A stretch of 6,024 nt of DNA from Pseudonocardiales bacterium (GTDB lineage: Bacteria; Actinomycetota; Actinomycetes; Mycobacteriales; Jatrophihabitantaceae): contig JAVEEO010000268.1 of NCBI GenBank assembly GCA_030840415.1, positions 1 to 6,024 on the forward strand, read 5' to 3'. Below, piece after piece: positions 1-5,721 of the stretch; position 1 is the stretch's first letter, and the number at the start of each line of letters is the position of its first letter. The translations under genes were made by a program, and so were the position numbers. A model generated the notes under the pieces. The model made no database searches and was not told the DNA's origin. It saw only the letters and a list, made by a program, of their open reading frames with translations.

Positions 1-672
1 TCGAGCGGCAGCGGCCGTTCCTGGTGCTGACCAACAACTCGATCTACACCCCGCGCGACCTGGCCCCGGCTGGTCCGGGCCGGCCTGCGGGTTCCCGAAG
101 AGGCGATCTGGACCTCGGCGCTGGCGACAGCGGTGTTCCTGGCCGACCAGCAGCCCACCGGTTCGGCCTACGTCATCGGCGAGGCAGGTCTGACCACCGC
201 GCTGTACGAGGTCGGCTACACCCTCACCGACCACGCCCCGGACTTCGTGGTGCTGGGCGAGACCCGAACCTACTCCTTCGAGGCGATCACCAGGGCGATC
301 CGGCTCATCGATGCCGGTGCCCGGTTCATCGCCACCAATCCCGACGTCACCGGCCCGTCCGCCGAAGGCCCGCTGCCGGCCACCGGGTCGGTCGCCGCGC
401 TGATCAGCCGGGCCACCGGCAAGCAGCCGTACTACGTCGGCAAGCCGAACCCGATGATGTTCCGCAGCGCGCTGAACCGGATCGAGGCGCACTCGGAGAA
501 CACCGCCATGGTGGGCGACCGGATGGACACCGATGTGGTGGCCGGCATCGAGGCCGGCCTGGAGACCATCCTGGTGCTGACCGGTTCGACCCGTCCGGAG
601 GACATCGACCGCTACCCCTACCGGCCGAGCCGGGTCCTGGACTCGATCGCCGACGTCATCGAGCTGATCTGA
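1..672 (+). pseudogene. HAD-IIA family hydrolase (NagD-like sugar/nucleotide phosphatase), 5' end outside window, apparent frameshift near base 66
   Basis: The C-terminal 179 residues (133-672) read without interruption and carry HAD-superfamily motifs: the motif III lysine in GKPNPMMF (Lys codon 442-444) and the motif IV acidic cluster in MVGDRMDTD (508-534), which binds Mg2+. A C2-cap region lies between, as in NagD-type phosphatases that hydrolyse sugar phosphates or nucleoside monophosphates. Motif II, LTNNS, is present at 27-41 but in a different frame (codons starting at base 3), which runs [18 protein letters not shown] up to about base 65. The family sequence resumes as [12 protein letters not shown] from base 67 in the other frame. 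The switch lies in GGCCCCGG at 62-69. Loss of two bases from a GCCGCC-like stretch, or one extra C, explains it. The nucleophile motif DxDG lies upstream of the window. It may be a real lesion or a sequence error, because the downstream part is undamaged. It converges on the MBL gene with 22 bp between stop codons. Confidence 0.
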
Positions 673-694
673 GCACTGGTCTGAGCGGCCTGCT

Positions 695-1726
695 TCACGC
701 GGTCCGGTAGTACTCGATGCCATCCGGATCGGTGCTGCTGCCCAGCCGCCGCTGCAGAACCAGCACGTCCAGGTGCGCCGCCGTCTCGGCCACCGCCAGC
801 AGTTGGTTGTCCTGGTCCAGGTCGGCGAACGCCTTCTCGTGCCGGGTCCACGGCAGGGCCAGCGCGACCTGATAGGCGGTAGCGGCACCGGTGGCCACGA
901 CGGCCGCCGAGGCCGCCAGCCGGTTCTCGTGATGGGTCAGCAGCTCGGTCACCCGCCGGTGCACGCTGGTGGTCACCGGCCCGTGCGCCGGCAGCAGCAC
1001 CGCGTCGGGCAGTTCGAACATCAGCCGCAGCGAGTCGAGGTAGTCCCGCAGCGGGAACGGCGCGGGCGCGGCCTCCAGCCCGACGGACGGGGTGATCTGC
1101 GGAAGCACGTGGTCACCGGCGAACAGCAGGCCGGCGTCGGCGTCGTGGAAGACCACATGACCCTGGGTATGCCCGGGGGTCGCGATCACCCGCAGGCACC
1201 GGTTGCCGACCTGCACCCGGCCGCCGTCGTGCAACCAGCTGTCCGGCAGCTCCCAGTCCCGGGCCGGGCCGGGCAGCCCGATGCCGCCGCCCTGCAGCCG
1301 GGCCAGCAGTTCGGTCGCCCCGGTCCGCAGCAGGTGCGAGAGCCGGTCCGGCCGCAATGGCTGGCGCGACAGCCGCATGGCGACCTGCAGGTTGGCCTGT
1401 TCCCCGATGCCCAGGCTGACGTGCGAGCCGACCTTGCGGCGCACCGCCACCGCCTGGGTGTAGTGGTCGCGATGCAGGTGGGTGACCAGGAAGGTGGTGA
1501 TGTCGCCCAGCCCGAACCCCAGCTCGGCCAGCGAGCTGACCAACCGCTGCTCGCTCTCGGCCAGCGCCCAGCCACCGTCGATGAGCACCAGGCCGTCCTC
1601 GGCCTGCACGGCGTAGACGTTCACCGCCCGCAGCCCGTCGTTCGGCAGCGGCAACGCGATCCGGTGCACCCCGCCGCCCAGATCCTGCGGCCCGGCCTCG
1701 GTCCATGCGGATCTGGAGTCGCTCAC
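695..1726 (-). CDS. MBL-fold metallo-hydrolase with C-terminal winged-helix-like tail
   Basis: This 343-residue protein is a metallo-beta-lactamase-fold hydrolase and probably cytoplasmic, as no signal peptide is visible. The di-metal site is complete: HLHRDH at residues 83-88, TPGHTQGH with His186, GDH with Asp205, and PAHGP with His248. The C-terminal ~90 residues after the core resemble the helical/winged-helix extension seen in LACTB2-type MBL proteins, including an HENRL element near 266-270. The substrate cannot be read from the sequence: hydrolases of thioesters, lactones, glyoxalase-like substrates and RNA share these motifs. GTG at 1726 is the first start after an in-frame TAG (1736-1738). 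No Shine-Dalgarno is visible, but TGATAGAAC lies at leaderless distance upstream. The gene follows the topoisomerase gene after 73 bp and converges with the HAD gene. The fold assignment is secure; the specific function is not. Confidence 0.9.
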   Translation of the reverse strand: MSDSRSAWTEAGPQDLGGGVHRIALPLPNDGLRAVNVYAVQAEDGLVLIDGGWALAESEQRLVSSLAELGFGLGDITTFLVTHLHRDHYTQAVAVRRKVGSHVSLGIGEQANLQVAMRLSRQPLRPDRLSHLLRTGATELLARLQGGGIGLPGPARDWELPDSWLHDGGRVQVGNRCLRVIATPGHTQGHVVFHDADAGLLFAGDHVLPQITPSVGLEAAPAPFPLRDYLDSLRLMFELPDAVLLPAHGPVTTSVHRRVTELLTHHENRLAASAAVVATGAATAYQVALALPWTRHEKAFADLDQDNQLLAVAETAAHLDVLVLQRRLGSSTDPDGIEYYRTA

Positions 1727-1732
1727 CGGCGA

Positions 1733-1741
1733 GTTCTATCA
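1733..1741 (-). promoter_or_regulatory. Candidate extended -10 box for a leaderless MBL transcript
   Basis: On the minus strand the sequence TGA-TAGAAC lies with six bases between its last base and the GTG start of the MBL gene. That is the distance at which transcription would begin on the start codon itself. No Shine-Dalgarno is seen before this GTG, which fits a leaderless message, common in actinobacteria. No good -35 hexamer accompanies it, so this is a weak inference. Confidence 0.25.
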
Positions 1742-1751
1742 CGCCGGCCGC

Positions 1752-1771
1752 GGCACCGCTGGTGCCAGCGG
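1752..1771. repeat. Overlapping inverted repeats between topoisomerase and MBL genes
   Basis: GGCACC-GCT-GGTGCC (1752-1766) overlaps CCGCTGG-TG-CCAGCGG (1756-1771), so two alternative short hairpins share the same bases. They sit in the 73-bp gap, downstream of the topoisomerase stop and upstream of the MBL start. There is no T-run after either arm, so a classical intrinsic terminator is not supported. It could be a weak GC-rich terminator, a processing site, or chance in GC-rich DNA. Confidence 0.3.
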
Positions 1772-1799
1772 GCCCAGCTGCGGGCGGCGGGCACCGGGT

Positions 1800-2975
1800 T
1801 CAGCTGCGGGTCGACAGCAGCGAGAACTCCGCCTCGAACAGCTCCACCAGGAACGCGGCCAGTTGCTGCTCGTCCCGGTGCAGGCCCGCCACCGGACGGG
1901 GCTTGGCCTGCTCGAGGTAGCTGCCGAAGGTGTGCTCGGTATAGGTCTCCAGGACGTGCGGGTGGACGTAGTGCGCCCGGGCCACGGTACGGGTGTTGCC
2001 CAGTGCCTCGGCCGCCTCGTCGACCGCCTCGACCACCACCTTCTCCGGAGCCCGATCGCTGTCCAGCCGATTCTTGAGGTAGGTGAAGGCCGCCAGCGTG
2101 CCGCCCCAGGTGCGGAAGTTCTTCGCGGTGATGTGCTCGCCGGTCAGCTCGAACAGCAGCTGGTTGATCTCGTCCGAGCTCACCACCTTGCCGTCCAGGC
2201 TGAACAACCGCCGCCCGCGCTGGGCCAGCAGCCGCTGCACCACCCGGGCCACGCCCGAGTCGGTGATCGTGACGTCCCACGGCTTGCCGGACTTGGCGGG
2301 GAAGGCGAAGGTGACCGAGTCCCCGCTGACCCGGACGTGCTTGCGGGTCAGGGTGGTCAGGCCGTAGCTGTCGTTTTCCTCTGCATACACCTCGTTGCCG
2401 ATCCGGATGTTGGTCAGGTCGATGATGCGGATCATCGCGGCCAGCATCCGGTCGCGGTCGAAGGTGCGCCGGCGCAGCTGGCGGGCGGTGTGCTCGCGGA
2501 TCTCGGACAGGTGGCCGGAGAACAGGATCAGCCGGTAGAAGTTCAACATGTCGCGGATCGCGCGCCAGCGCGGATGGTAGATGTACTGCTTACGGCCCTT
2601 GTCATCCTGCCCGGTGGCCAGGATGTGGCCGTCGGCGTTGGGGCAGATCCACACCTTCTGCCAGGCCGGCGGGATCGCCAGCTGGGCGATCCGGGCCTTC
2701 ACCTCGGCGTCGGTGAGCGGCTGCTGCAGGTGGTCGAGGTAGCTGAAGCCCTTGCCGCGCCGGATCCTGCGCATGCCGGGTTCGTCGCCCGCCACATAGA
2801 CCAGGCCTGCCACCTCGGCGCACTTCTGCGCGTCGGCGTGCAATTCGTTGATCTCCTCGACCGACAGTGCCGGCGCGGCGGCGGCGTCGGCCGGCGCGGC
2901 CGTCCGCTTCGTTCCGCCCGAGCGGGAGCCGGCCCTCGGCTTGGTCGCCGTGGCCGTGGCGGAACGAGCGGGCAT
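1800..2975 (-). CDS. DNA topoisomerase IB (poxvirus/eukaryote-type, bacterial subfamily)
   Basis: This 391-residue enzyme relaxes supercoiled DNA by nicking one strand through a 3'-phosphotyrosyl intermediate, without ATP. All catalytic positions are visible: Arg191 in NIRIGNEVY, Lys212 in TLTRKH, Arg288 in KNFRTWGG, and the nucleophile Tyr336 in RAHYVHP. Asn327 stands nine residues before the tyrosine, where vaccinia enzyme has His; bacterial members such as the Deinococcus enzyme have Asn there. The N-terminal beta domain (about 60-135) includes the GRKQYIYH element. Residues 1-37 are a low-complexity Ala/Thr/Arg/Lys tail, probably disordered and DNA-binding. ATG at 2975 is preceded by AGGAGA with nine bases between. 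That site overlaps the stop codon of the upstream SRPBCC gene (TGAGGAG), suggesting translational coupling. These enzymes are non-essential accessory topoisomerases in bacteria, next to gyrase and topoisomerase I. Confidence 0.96.
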   Translation of the reverse strand: MPARSATATATKPRAGSRSGGTKRTAAPADAAAAPALSVEEINELHADAQKCAEVAGLVYVAGDEPGMRRIRRGKGFSYLDHLQQPLTDAEVKARIAQLAIPPAWQKVWICPNADGHILATGQDDKGRKQYIYHPRWRAIRDMLNFYRLILFSGHLSEIREHTARQLRRRTFDRDRMLAAMIRIIDLTNIRIGNEVYAEENDSYGLTTLTRKHVRVSGDSVTFAFPAKSGKPWDVTITDSGVARVVQRLLAQRGRRLFSLDGKVVSSDEINQLLFELTGEHITAKNFRTWGGTLAAFTYLKNRLDSDRAPEKVVVEAVDEAAEALGNTRTVARAHYVHPHVLETYTEHTFGSYLEQAKPRPVAGLHRDEQQLAAFLVELFEAEFSLLSTRS

Positions 2976-2989
2976 CGGCGCGGCTCTCC

Positions 2990-3229
2990 TCAGGTCGGTC
3001 GGGTGGTGGCGGGTCCGATCATGATGTACCGAACTGCGCCCCTGAACCAGGCCTCGCCCTCGACCGTTCGGTCGCCGAGGTCGGCCGTGGTCGCGATGGT
3101 GCCGTCGCCGTTGTCGGTGACCGAGGTCATCCGGTCGAAGTAGTTCGGCAGGTTCTGCACCTGCGAGAGGTAGTCGAACAATTCGGCAGCCGGTGCTGTG
3201 ACGTCGGTGCTCGCGACGAAGTCAGCCAT
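2990..3229 (-). CDS. Short SRPBCC-fold (polyketide cyclase/START-like) protein, apparently C-terminally truncated
   Basis: The 79-residue product begins like a SRPBCC-family protein: an initial strand MADFVASTDV, then the helix AAELFDYLSQVQNLPNYFDRM (residues 14-34), then the strand region ending in VEGEAWFR at 56-63. SRPBCC proteins form a helix-grip fold around a hydrophobic ligand cavity and are normally about 130-150 residues. Here the product stops soon after EAWFR, with a tail (GAVRYIMIGPATTRPT) that I do not recognise, so the strands after this point and the long C-terminal helix are missing. I read the other two frames downstream and saw no obvious continuation. ATG at 3229 has a strong GGAGG six bases upstream. 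The TGA stop overlaps the ribosome-binding site of the topoisomerase gene 14 bases ahead. It may be a remnant, or a small leader-like gene that drives topoisomerase translation. Ligand unknown. Confidence 0.75.
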   Translation of the reverse strand: MADFVASTDVTAPAAELFDYLSQVQNLPNYFDRMTSVTDNGDGTIATTADLGDRTVEGEAWFRGAVRYIMIGPATTRPT

Positions 3230-3245
3230 GCTGGACCTCCGGGTA

Positions 3246-3273
3246 GGTATATCCAGAACGGCTGCTGGCTCAA
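3246..3273 (-). promoter_or_regulatory. Candidate promoter for the SRPBCC-topoisomerase pair
   Basis: On the minus strand TTGAGC (3273-3268) and TATACC (3251-3246) are separated by 16 bases, each matching four of six positions of the housekeeping consensus. The surrounding 60 bases are the least GC-rich stretch nearby. The predicted start would fall at the edge of the GGAGG site, giving an unusually short leader, so the exact hexamers are uncertain. GATATA, two bases upstream, is an alternative -10. Confidence 0.3.
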
Positions 3274-3368
3274 CCTGGAATTCAAGCTACGTCAGTTGCC
3301 GGAGGCCTTCAAATGAACAAGATTGCGGGGATCGGTCTGCCGAGCGCGGCGATCGGCGGCAGCGGCGC

Positions 3369-4415
3369 TCAGCCCAGTCGCCAGTCCGGAACGACGGCGC
3401 CGACGGCAAGGCCGGCGATGAACAGCCAGCCGAACAACCGGTTGTGCACCAGGCAGACCCGGTGGTACCAGAGCGGCCAGCCGACATAGCCGGCCGGCGG
3501 CTCGGCCGGAGCCGGGCGGGCCATCACCCGCACCGCGCGCAACGCCCGGGGCAGCGCGAGCACCACCACCAGCGTGAACGGGCTCAGCGCACCGGCCAGC
3601 ACGGCCACCGCGGTGACCAGGTACATCGCGCCGAGCGCGGCCTGGTTCAGGGCGCGGGCGGCCCGCTCGCCCAGCAGCACCGGCAGAGTCCGCTGCTGCT
3701 GGGAGGTGTCGAACATCCGCTGGTCGATGTGCTTGCCGATCAGGATGGAGGCCACCCCGAGCCCGACCGGGACCGAGGCGAGGAAGGCGTCGGCGGAGAA
3801 TCGTCCGGTGATGACGTAGTAACCGCCGCCGATCATCAGCGGCCCCCAGACCGCGAAGGCGGCGACCTCGCCCAGACCCAGTTCCTTCAACGCCCGGGGA
3901 GCCGCGTCGTAGGCATAGAGCAGGACGGCGCCGATCACCGTCAGCAGCACCGCCGGCCAGCCGTGCAGCGCGATGAAGTAACCCGCGATTGCCAGCGCCA
4001 GCACGGCGAGCACCGCCAGGCCGCCCGCGAGCAGCCGTGGGGTGACGGCGCCGCTGGCGATCGGGTGCAGGGTGTAGCGCCGCCGCGGCGAGTCGGCGGT
4101 GTCGTGGCCGCGCCGGTAGCCGAAGTAGTCGTTGGACAGGTTGCTGACCGCGTGCAGCACCACGAAACCCAGCAGTACCAGCACGAACGGCAGCACGTGC
4201 AACCGGCGGTCGGTCAGCGCGAGCAGGCCGGCGATCACCGCGGACTGTGCCGAGATCACCAGGATCACGCTGCGCGAGGCGTAGAGGAAACGGGTCACCG
4301 GGTCCAGGCCGCTGAACTCCGACGCCTCGGCGGGGTAGAAGCCGGTGAAGGCTCCGACCCACGCGAACGGTCCGCGCTGCGGGCGGCTGCCCAGCGCCGG
4401 GGTGGTCTGCACCAT
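3369..4415 (-). CDS. UbiA-family prenyltransferase (MenA-like), integral membrane
   Basis: This 348-residue polytopic membrane protein belongs to the UbiA superfamily, which transfers a polyprenyl chain from its diphosphate to an aromatic or other acceptor in the membrane. The first Mg2+-diphosphate motif is NLSNDYFGYRRGHD (residues 92-105, Asn95, Asp96, Asp105). The second is the IGKHIDQRMFD segment (226-236, Asp231, Asp236), followed by the QRTLPVLLGE loop typical of MenA-like members. A YDAAPRALKELGLGE loop (169-183) matches the family's conserved mid-loop. Hydrophobic segments lie at about 49-67, 75-92, 128-150, 155-170, 185-200, 210-227, 258-290 and 328-343. The N-terminal ~40 soluble residues make it longer than a typical ~300-residue MenA. 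ATG at 4415 has CAGGAG seven bases upstream. No other menaquinone gene is in view, so dihydroxynaphthoate is only one possible acceptor. Confidence 0.88.
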   Translation of the reverse strand: MVQTTPALGSRPQRGPFAWVGAFTGFYPAEASEFSGLDPVTRFLYASRSVILVISAQSAVIAGLLALTDRRLHVLPFVLVLLGFVVLHAVSNLSNDYFGYRRGHDTADSPRRRYTLHPIASGAVTPRLLAGGLAVLAVLALAIAGYFIALHGWPAVLLTVIGAVLLYAYDAAPRALKELGLGEVAAFAVWGPLMIGGGYYVITGRFSADAFLASVPVGLGVASILIGKHIDQRMFDTSQQQRTLPVLLGERAARALNQAALGAMYLVTAVAVLAGALSPFTLVVVLALPRALRAVRVMARPAPAEPPAGYVGWPLWYHRVCLVHNRLFGWLFIAGLAVGAVVPDWRLG

Positions 4416-4535
4416 GGTGTCGCTCCTGAACTGACGAGAGGAATCCAGCCGCCCACGGAGCCCTCCCGAACGACCCCGGGGCTGTTTTCAGCCTACGTCC
4501 GTGCCCCGGGGCCCGGTCGCCATCCGAGGTGTGCG
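4416..4535. promoter_or_regulatory. Divergent intergenic region between UbiA gene and lipoprotein gene
   Basis: This region separates the minus-strand genes from the plus-strand injection-system side and should hold at least the UbiA promoter. On the minus strand TAGGCT (4495-4490) is a possible -10 box without a clear -35. It partly overlaps a small perfect hairpin, GGCTG-TTTT-CAGCC (4480-4493). An 8-bp palindrome CCCCGGGG lies at 4504-4511. On the plus strand GAGGT followed five bases later by ATG 4536 is an alternative start for the lipoprotein frame. None of these is strong alone. Confidence 0.35.
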
Positions 4536-4564
4536 ATGAGCCACCCGGGGCCGGTGCCGGCGTG

Positions 4565-4570
4565 TAGCCT
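4565..4570 (+). promoter_or_regulatory. Candidate -10 box (TAGCCT) for the lipoprotein-DUF4280 pair
   Basis: TAGCCT fits the TANNNT pattern of actinobacterial -10 elements, and the same hexamer occurs before the sheath gene at 5688-5693. No convincing -35 lies 16-19 bases upstream. Transcription would start near 4577, which would exclude the ATG at 4536 and favour the TTG at 4611 or a later GTG as translation start. Confidence 0.3.
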
Positions 4571-4610
4571 CTGGCTTCGAGCGGGGGCTTGTCAGAGCGA
4601 AGACGTCGCG

Positions 4611-5177
4611 TTGGACGGTGAACCCGCAGTGCCCGAGTCCGCAGTGCCACAGCCTGCAGTGACCCCACCCGCAGCGCTGCCACCCGCGCCGACCGGTCGT
4701 GCCCGACCGGTCACCCGCGCGGTGGCGGTCGCCGCGGTCGCCATGCTGCTCAGCGGGTGCGGTTGGTTCGGCGGCGCGAAGTCCTCGAATGCCTCGGTGT
4801 CGGTCTTCGACATCAAGCCGGGCCAGTGCTTCAACCCGCCGAGCACGGTGAAATCCGAGCTGAGCAAGCTGAAGTCGCTGCCCTGCGACCAGCCGCACAC
4901 TCAGGAGTCCTACGCCAGCATCCCGTACACGAACAAGGATGGCAGCGAGGCCTCGACCTATCCCGGCGACGCCGCCCTGAAGGTGTTCGCCGACGGCGCC
5001 TGCGCCCAGCGCTACACCGGTTACGTCGGCAAGGACTACCTCGACTCGTCCTACTTCTTCACCTACCTGTTGCCCTCGGCGCGTGGTTGGGAGCAGCAGA
5101 AGGACCGCAATGTGCTGTGTTTCGTGACTACCACGGGCCAGCAACTCACCGCGTCGGTGAAGAACTCCAAGCGTTAG
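4611..5177 (+). CDS. Lipoprotein with Septum_form-like extracellular domain and Pro/Ala-rich N-terminus
   Basis: Counted from TTG 4611 the product has 188 residues. Residues 37-49 form a hydrophobic segment after a basic stretch (GRARPVTR), ending in the lipobox LLSGC with Cys50 (codon 4758-4760), so it should be a membrane-anchored lipoprotein exposed outside. The mature part (about 64-185) has the pattern of the actinobacterial Septum_form family: a GQCF start, PCDQPH near 91-96, YPGD near 118, GAC at 131, YVG near 138 and VLCF at 168-171. Four cysteines (73, 92, 131, 170) could form two disulphides. The region before the signal is unusually long and has a five-residue rhythm, AVPES-AVPQP-AVTPP-AALPP (6-25). 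The start is uncertain: ATG 4536 has GAGGT ahead of it, while GTG 4629, 4644 and 4659 give shorter, more normal signal peptides. DUF4280 follows after 15 bp, so the two are probably co-transcribed. Confidence 0.85.
   Translation: MDGEPAVPESAVPQPAVTPPAALPPAPTGRARPVTRAVAVAAVAMLLSGCGWFGGAKSSNASVSVFDIKPGQCFNPPSTVKSELSKLKSLPCDQPHTQESYASIPYTNKDGSEASTYPGDAALKVFADGACAQRYTGYVGKDYLDSSYFFTYLLPSARGWEQQKDRNVLCFVTTTGQQLTASVKNSKR
4626..4685 (+). repeat. 15-bp-period degenerate repeat encoding Ala-Val-Pro-x-x units
   Basis: Four consecutive 15-base units begin CGCAGTG, CGCAGTG, TGCAGTG and CGCAGCG and encode AVPES, AVPQP, AVTPP and AALPP. The first three are clearly related at DNA level, the fourth weakly. 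The repeat lies in the segment before the lipoprotein signal anchor and contains three of the possible GTG start codons, one per unit. Confidence 0.5.
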
Positions 5178-5192
5178 CGGAAGGACCGGCTG

Positions 5193-5585
5193 ATGGGCAG
5201 TCTCTCGGTGACCACGGGTGCGTTGTTGCAGTGTTCGTTCGGCCTCGCGCCGACCACCCTGAACATCCTGCCGATGAGCCGGGTGACCATCGAGGGCCGG
5301 CCGGCCGCGGCGATCGCCGACATGGTGCCGATGGTCAACATCCCGCCGTTCGGGATGTGTTCCAGCATCGCCAACCCGACGGTCGCGGCTGCCACCGCGG
5401 CCGCGCTCGGCGTGCTGACCCCGATGCCCTGCGTGCCCGCGATCGCCGGCACCTGGATCCCCGCCGCGCCACAGACCACGATCGGCGGCAAGCCGGCGCT
5501 GGTGTCCGGCTCGACCTGCGTGTGCTCCTTCGGCGGCGTCATCACCATCACGATGCCGGGAGCATTGCGCACCACTGCAGGCTAA
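5193..5585 (+). CDS. DUF4280 family PAAR-like protein
   Basis: The 130-residue product matches the DUF4280 (PAAR-like) family in layout: an N-terminal TGALLQCSFG (residues 8-17), MVNIPPFGMC (47-56), a hydrophobic Ala/Thr-rich helix with TPVP-like MPCVP (78-82), a GGKPAL turn (98-103) and a CVCSFGG end (109-115). The five cysteines (14, 56, 80, 109, 111) and the recurrence of CSFG at both ends suggest a compact pseudo-twofold domain, possibly metal- or disulphide-stabilised. PAAR proteins cap the spike of contractile injection machines and sharpen the tip or carry effectors. For DUF4280 this role is inferred from similarity and from frequent location in such loci. There is no signal peptide. 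ATG at 5193 has AAGGA seven bases upstream and lies 15 bp after the lipoprotein stop. The sheath gene follows 164 bp later. Confidence 0.88.
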   Translation: MGSLSVTTGALLQCSFGLAPTTLNILPMSRVTIEGRPAAAIADMVPMVNIPPFGMCSSIANPTVAAATAAALGVLTPMPCVPAIAGTWIPAAPQTTIGGKPALVSGSTCVCSFGGVITITMPGALRTTAG

Positions 5586-5598
5586 AACGTCCGATTCG

Positions 5599-5617
5599 TC
5601 CGGCATGGCGCGCCGGA
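5599..5617 (+). terminator. Possible weak hairpin after DUF4280
   Basis: TCCGGC and GCCGGA (5599-5604 and 5612-5617) form a six-pair stem with a seven-base loop 13 bases after the DUF4280 stop. The loop side contains the palindrome GGCGCGCC (5607-5614). No T-run follows, so it is at best a weak GC-rich terminator separating the lipoprotein-DUF4280 pair from the sheath transcript. Confidence 0.3.
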
Positions 5618-5657
5618 GGCCTCAAGACTTAACCATTTCGTAACATGATTCGGTCAC

Positions 5658-5700
5658 TAAAGCTTTACGCAGAGTGAACACGTGGGTTAGCCTTCCCACG
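5658..5700 (+). promoter_or_regulatory. Candidate sheath-operon promoter with palindromic operator-like sequence
   Basis: TTTACG (5664-5669) and TAGCCT (5688-5693) are separated by 18 bases and match four of six and three of six consensus positions. The -35 overlaps a perfect 10-bp palindrome, TAAAGCTTTA (5658-5667). The -10 lies inside a perfect inverted repeat, CGTGGG-N8-CCCACG (5681-5700). The region from about 5621 to 5670 is markedly AT-richer than the rest of the window, as expected of a promoter in GC-rich DNA. Transcription would begin near 5700, leaving a leader of about 50 bases. Confidence 0.45.
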
Positions 5701-5703
5701 ATC

Positions 5704-5721
5704 TTTGGCACGGGGGCCAAA
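5704..5721 (+). promoter_or_regulatory. Leader hairpin upstream of the sheath start
   Basis: TTTGGC-ACGGGG-GCCAAA is a perfect six-pair inverted repeat with a six-base loop in the predicted leader of the sheath gene. A T-rich stretch (TTCCTTTTCTT, 5727-5737) follows five bases later and runs into the GGAG ribosome-binding site (5738-5741). CCAA (5717-5720) could instead pair with TTGG (5736-5739), touching the ribosome-binding site. A role in attenuation or translation control is conjecture. Confidence 0.4.

Noticed and set aside
773..2077. 434-codon plus-strand open frame
   Set aside because: It runs antisense to the MBL and topoisomerase genes, its translation is Arg/Gln/Pro-rich with no recognisable domain, and both opposite frames have complete catalytic motifs.
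1863..3143. 426-codon plus-strand open frame
   Set aside because: Antisense shadow of the topoisomerase gene in GC-rich DNA; no family motif.
3337..3362. CTGCCG ... CGGCAG inverted repeat just after the UbiA stop, considered as a terminator
   Set aside because: Six pairs with a 14-base loop, competing pairings and no T-run; not distinguishable from chance in GC-rich sequence.
3198..4535. 5' part of the long plus-strand frame that leads into the lipoprotein
   Set aside because: It is antisense to UbiA and reads as low-complexity Gln/Arg/Gly/His sequence. Only the part from about 4611 (or at most 4536) looks like protein.
3292..4683. 463-codon minus-strand frame overlapping UbiA
   Set aside because: Same-strand shadow of the UbiA gene; Arg/Ala/Gly-rich without transmembrane or catalytic motifs.
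4488..5632. Long frames on both strands across the lipoprotein and DUF4280 genes
   Set aside because: Shadows in other frames: the correct frames show a lipobox, family cysteines and good ribosome-binding sites, while these show none.
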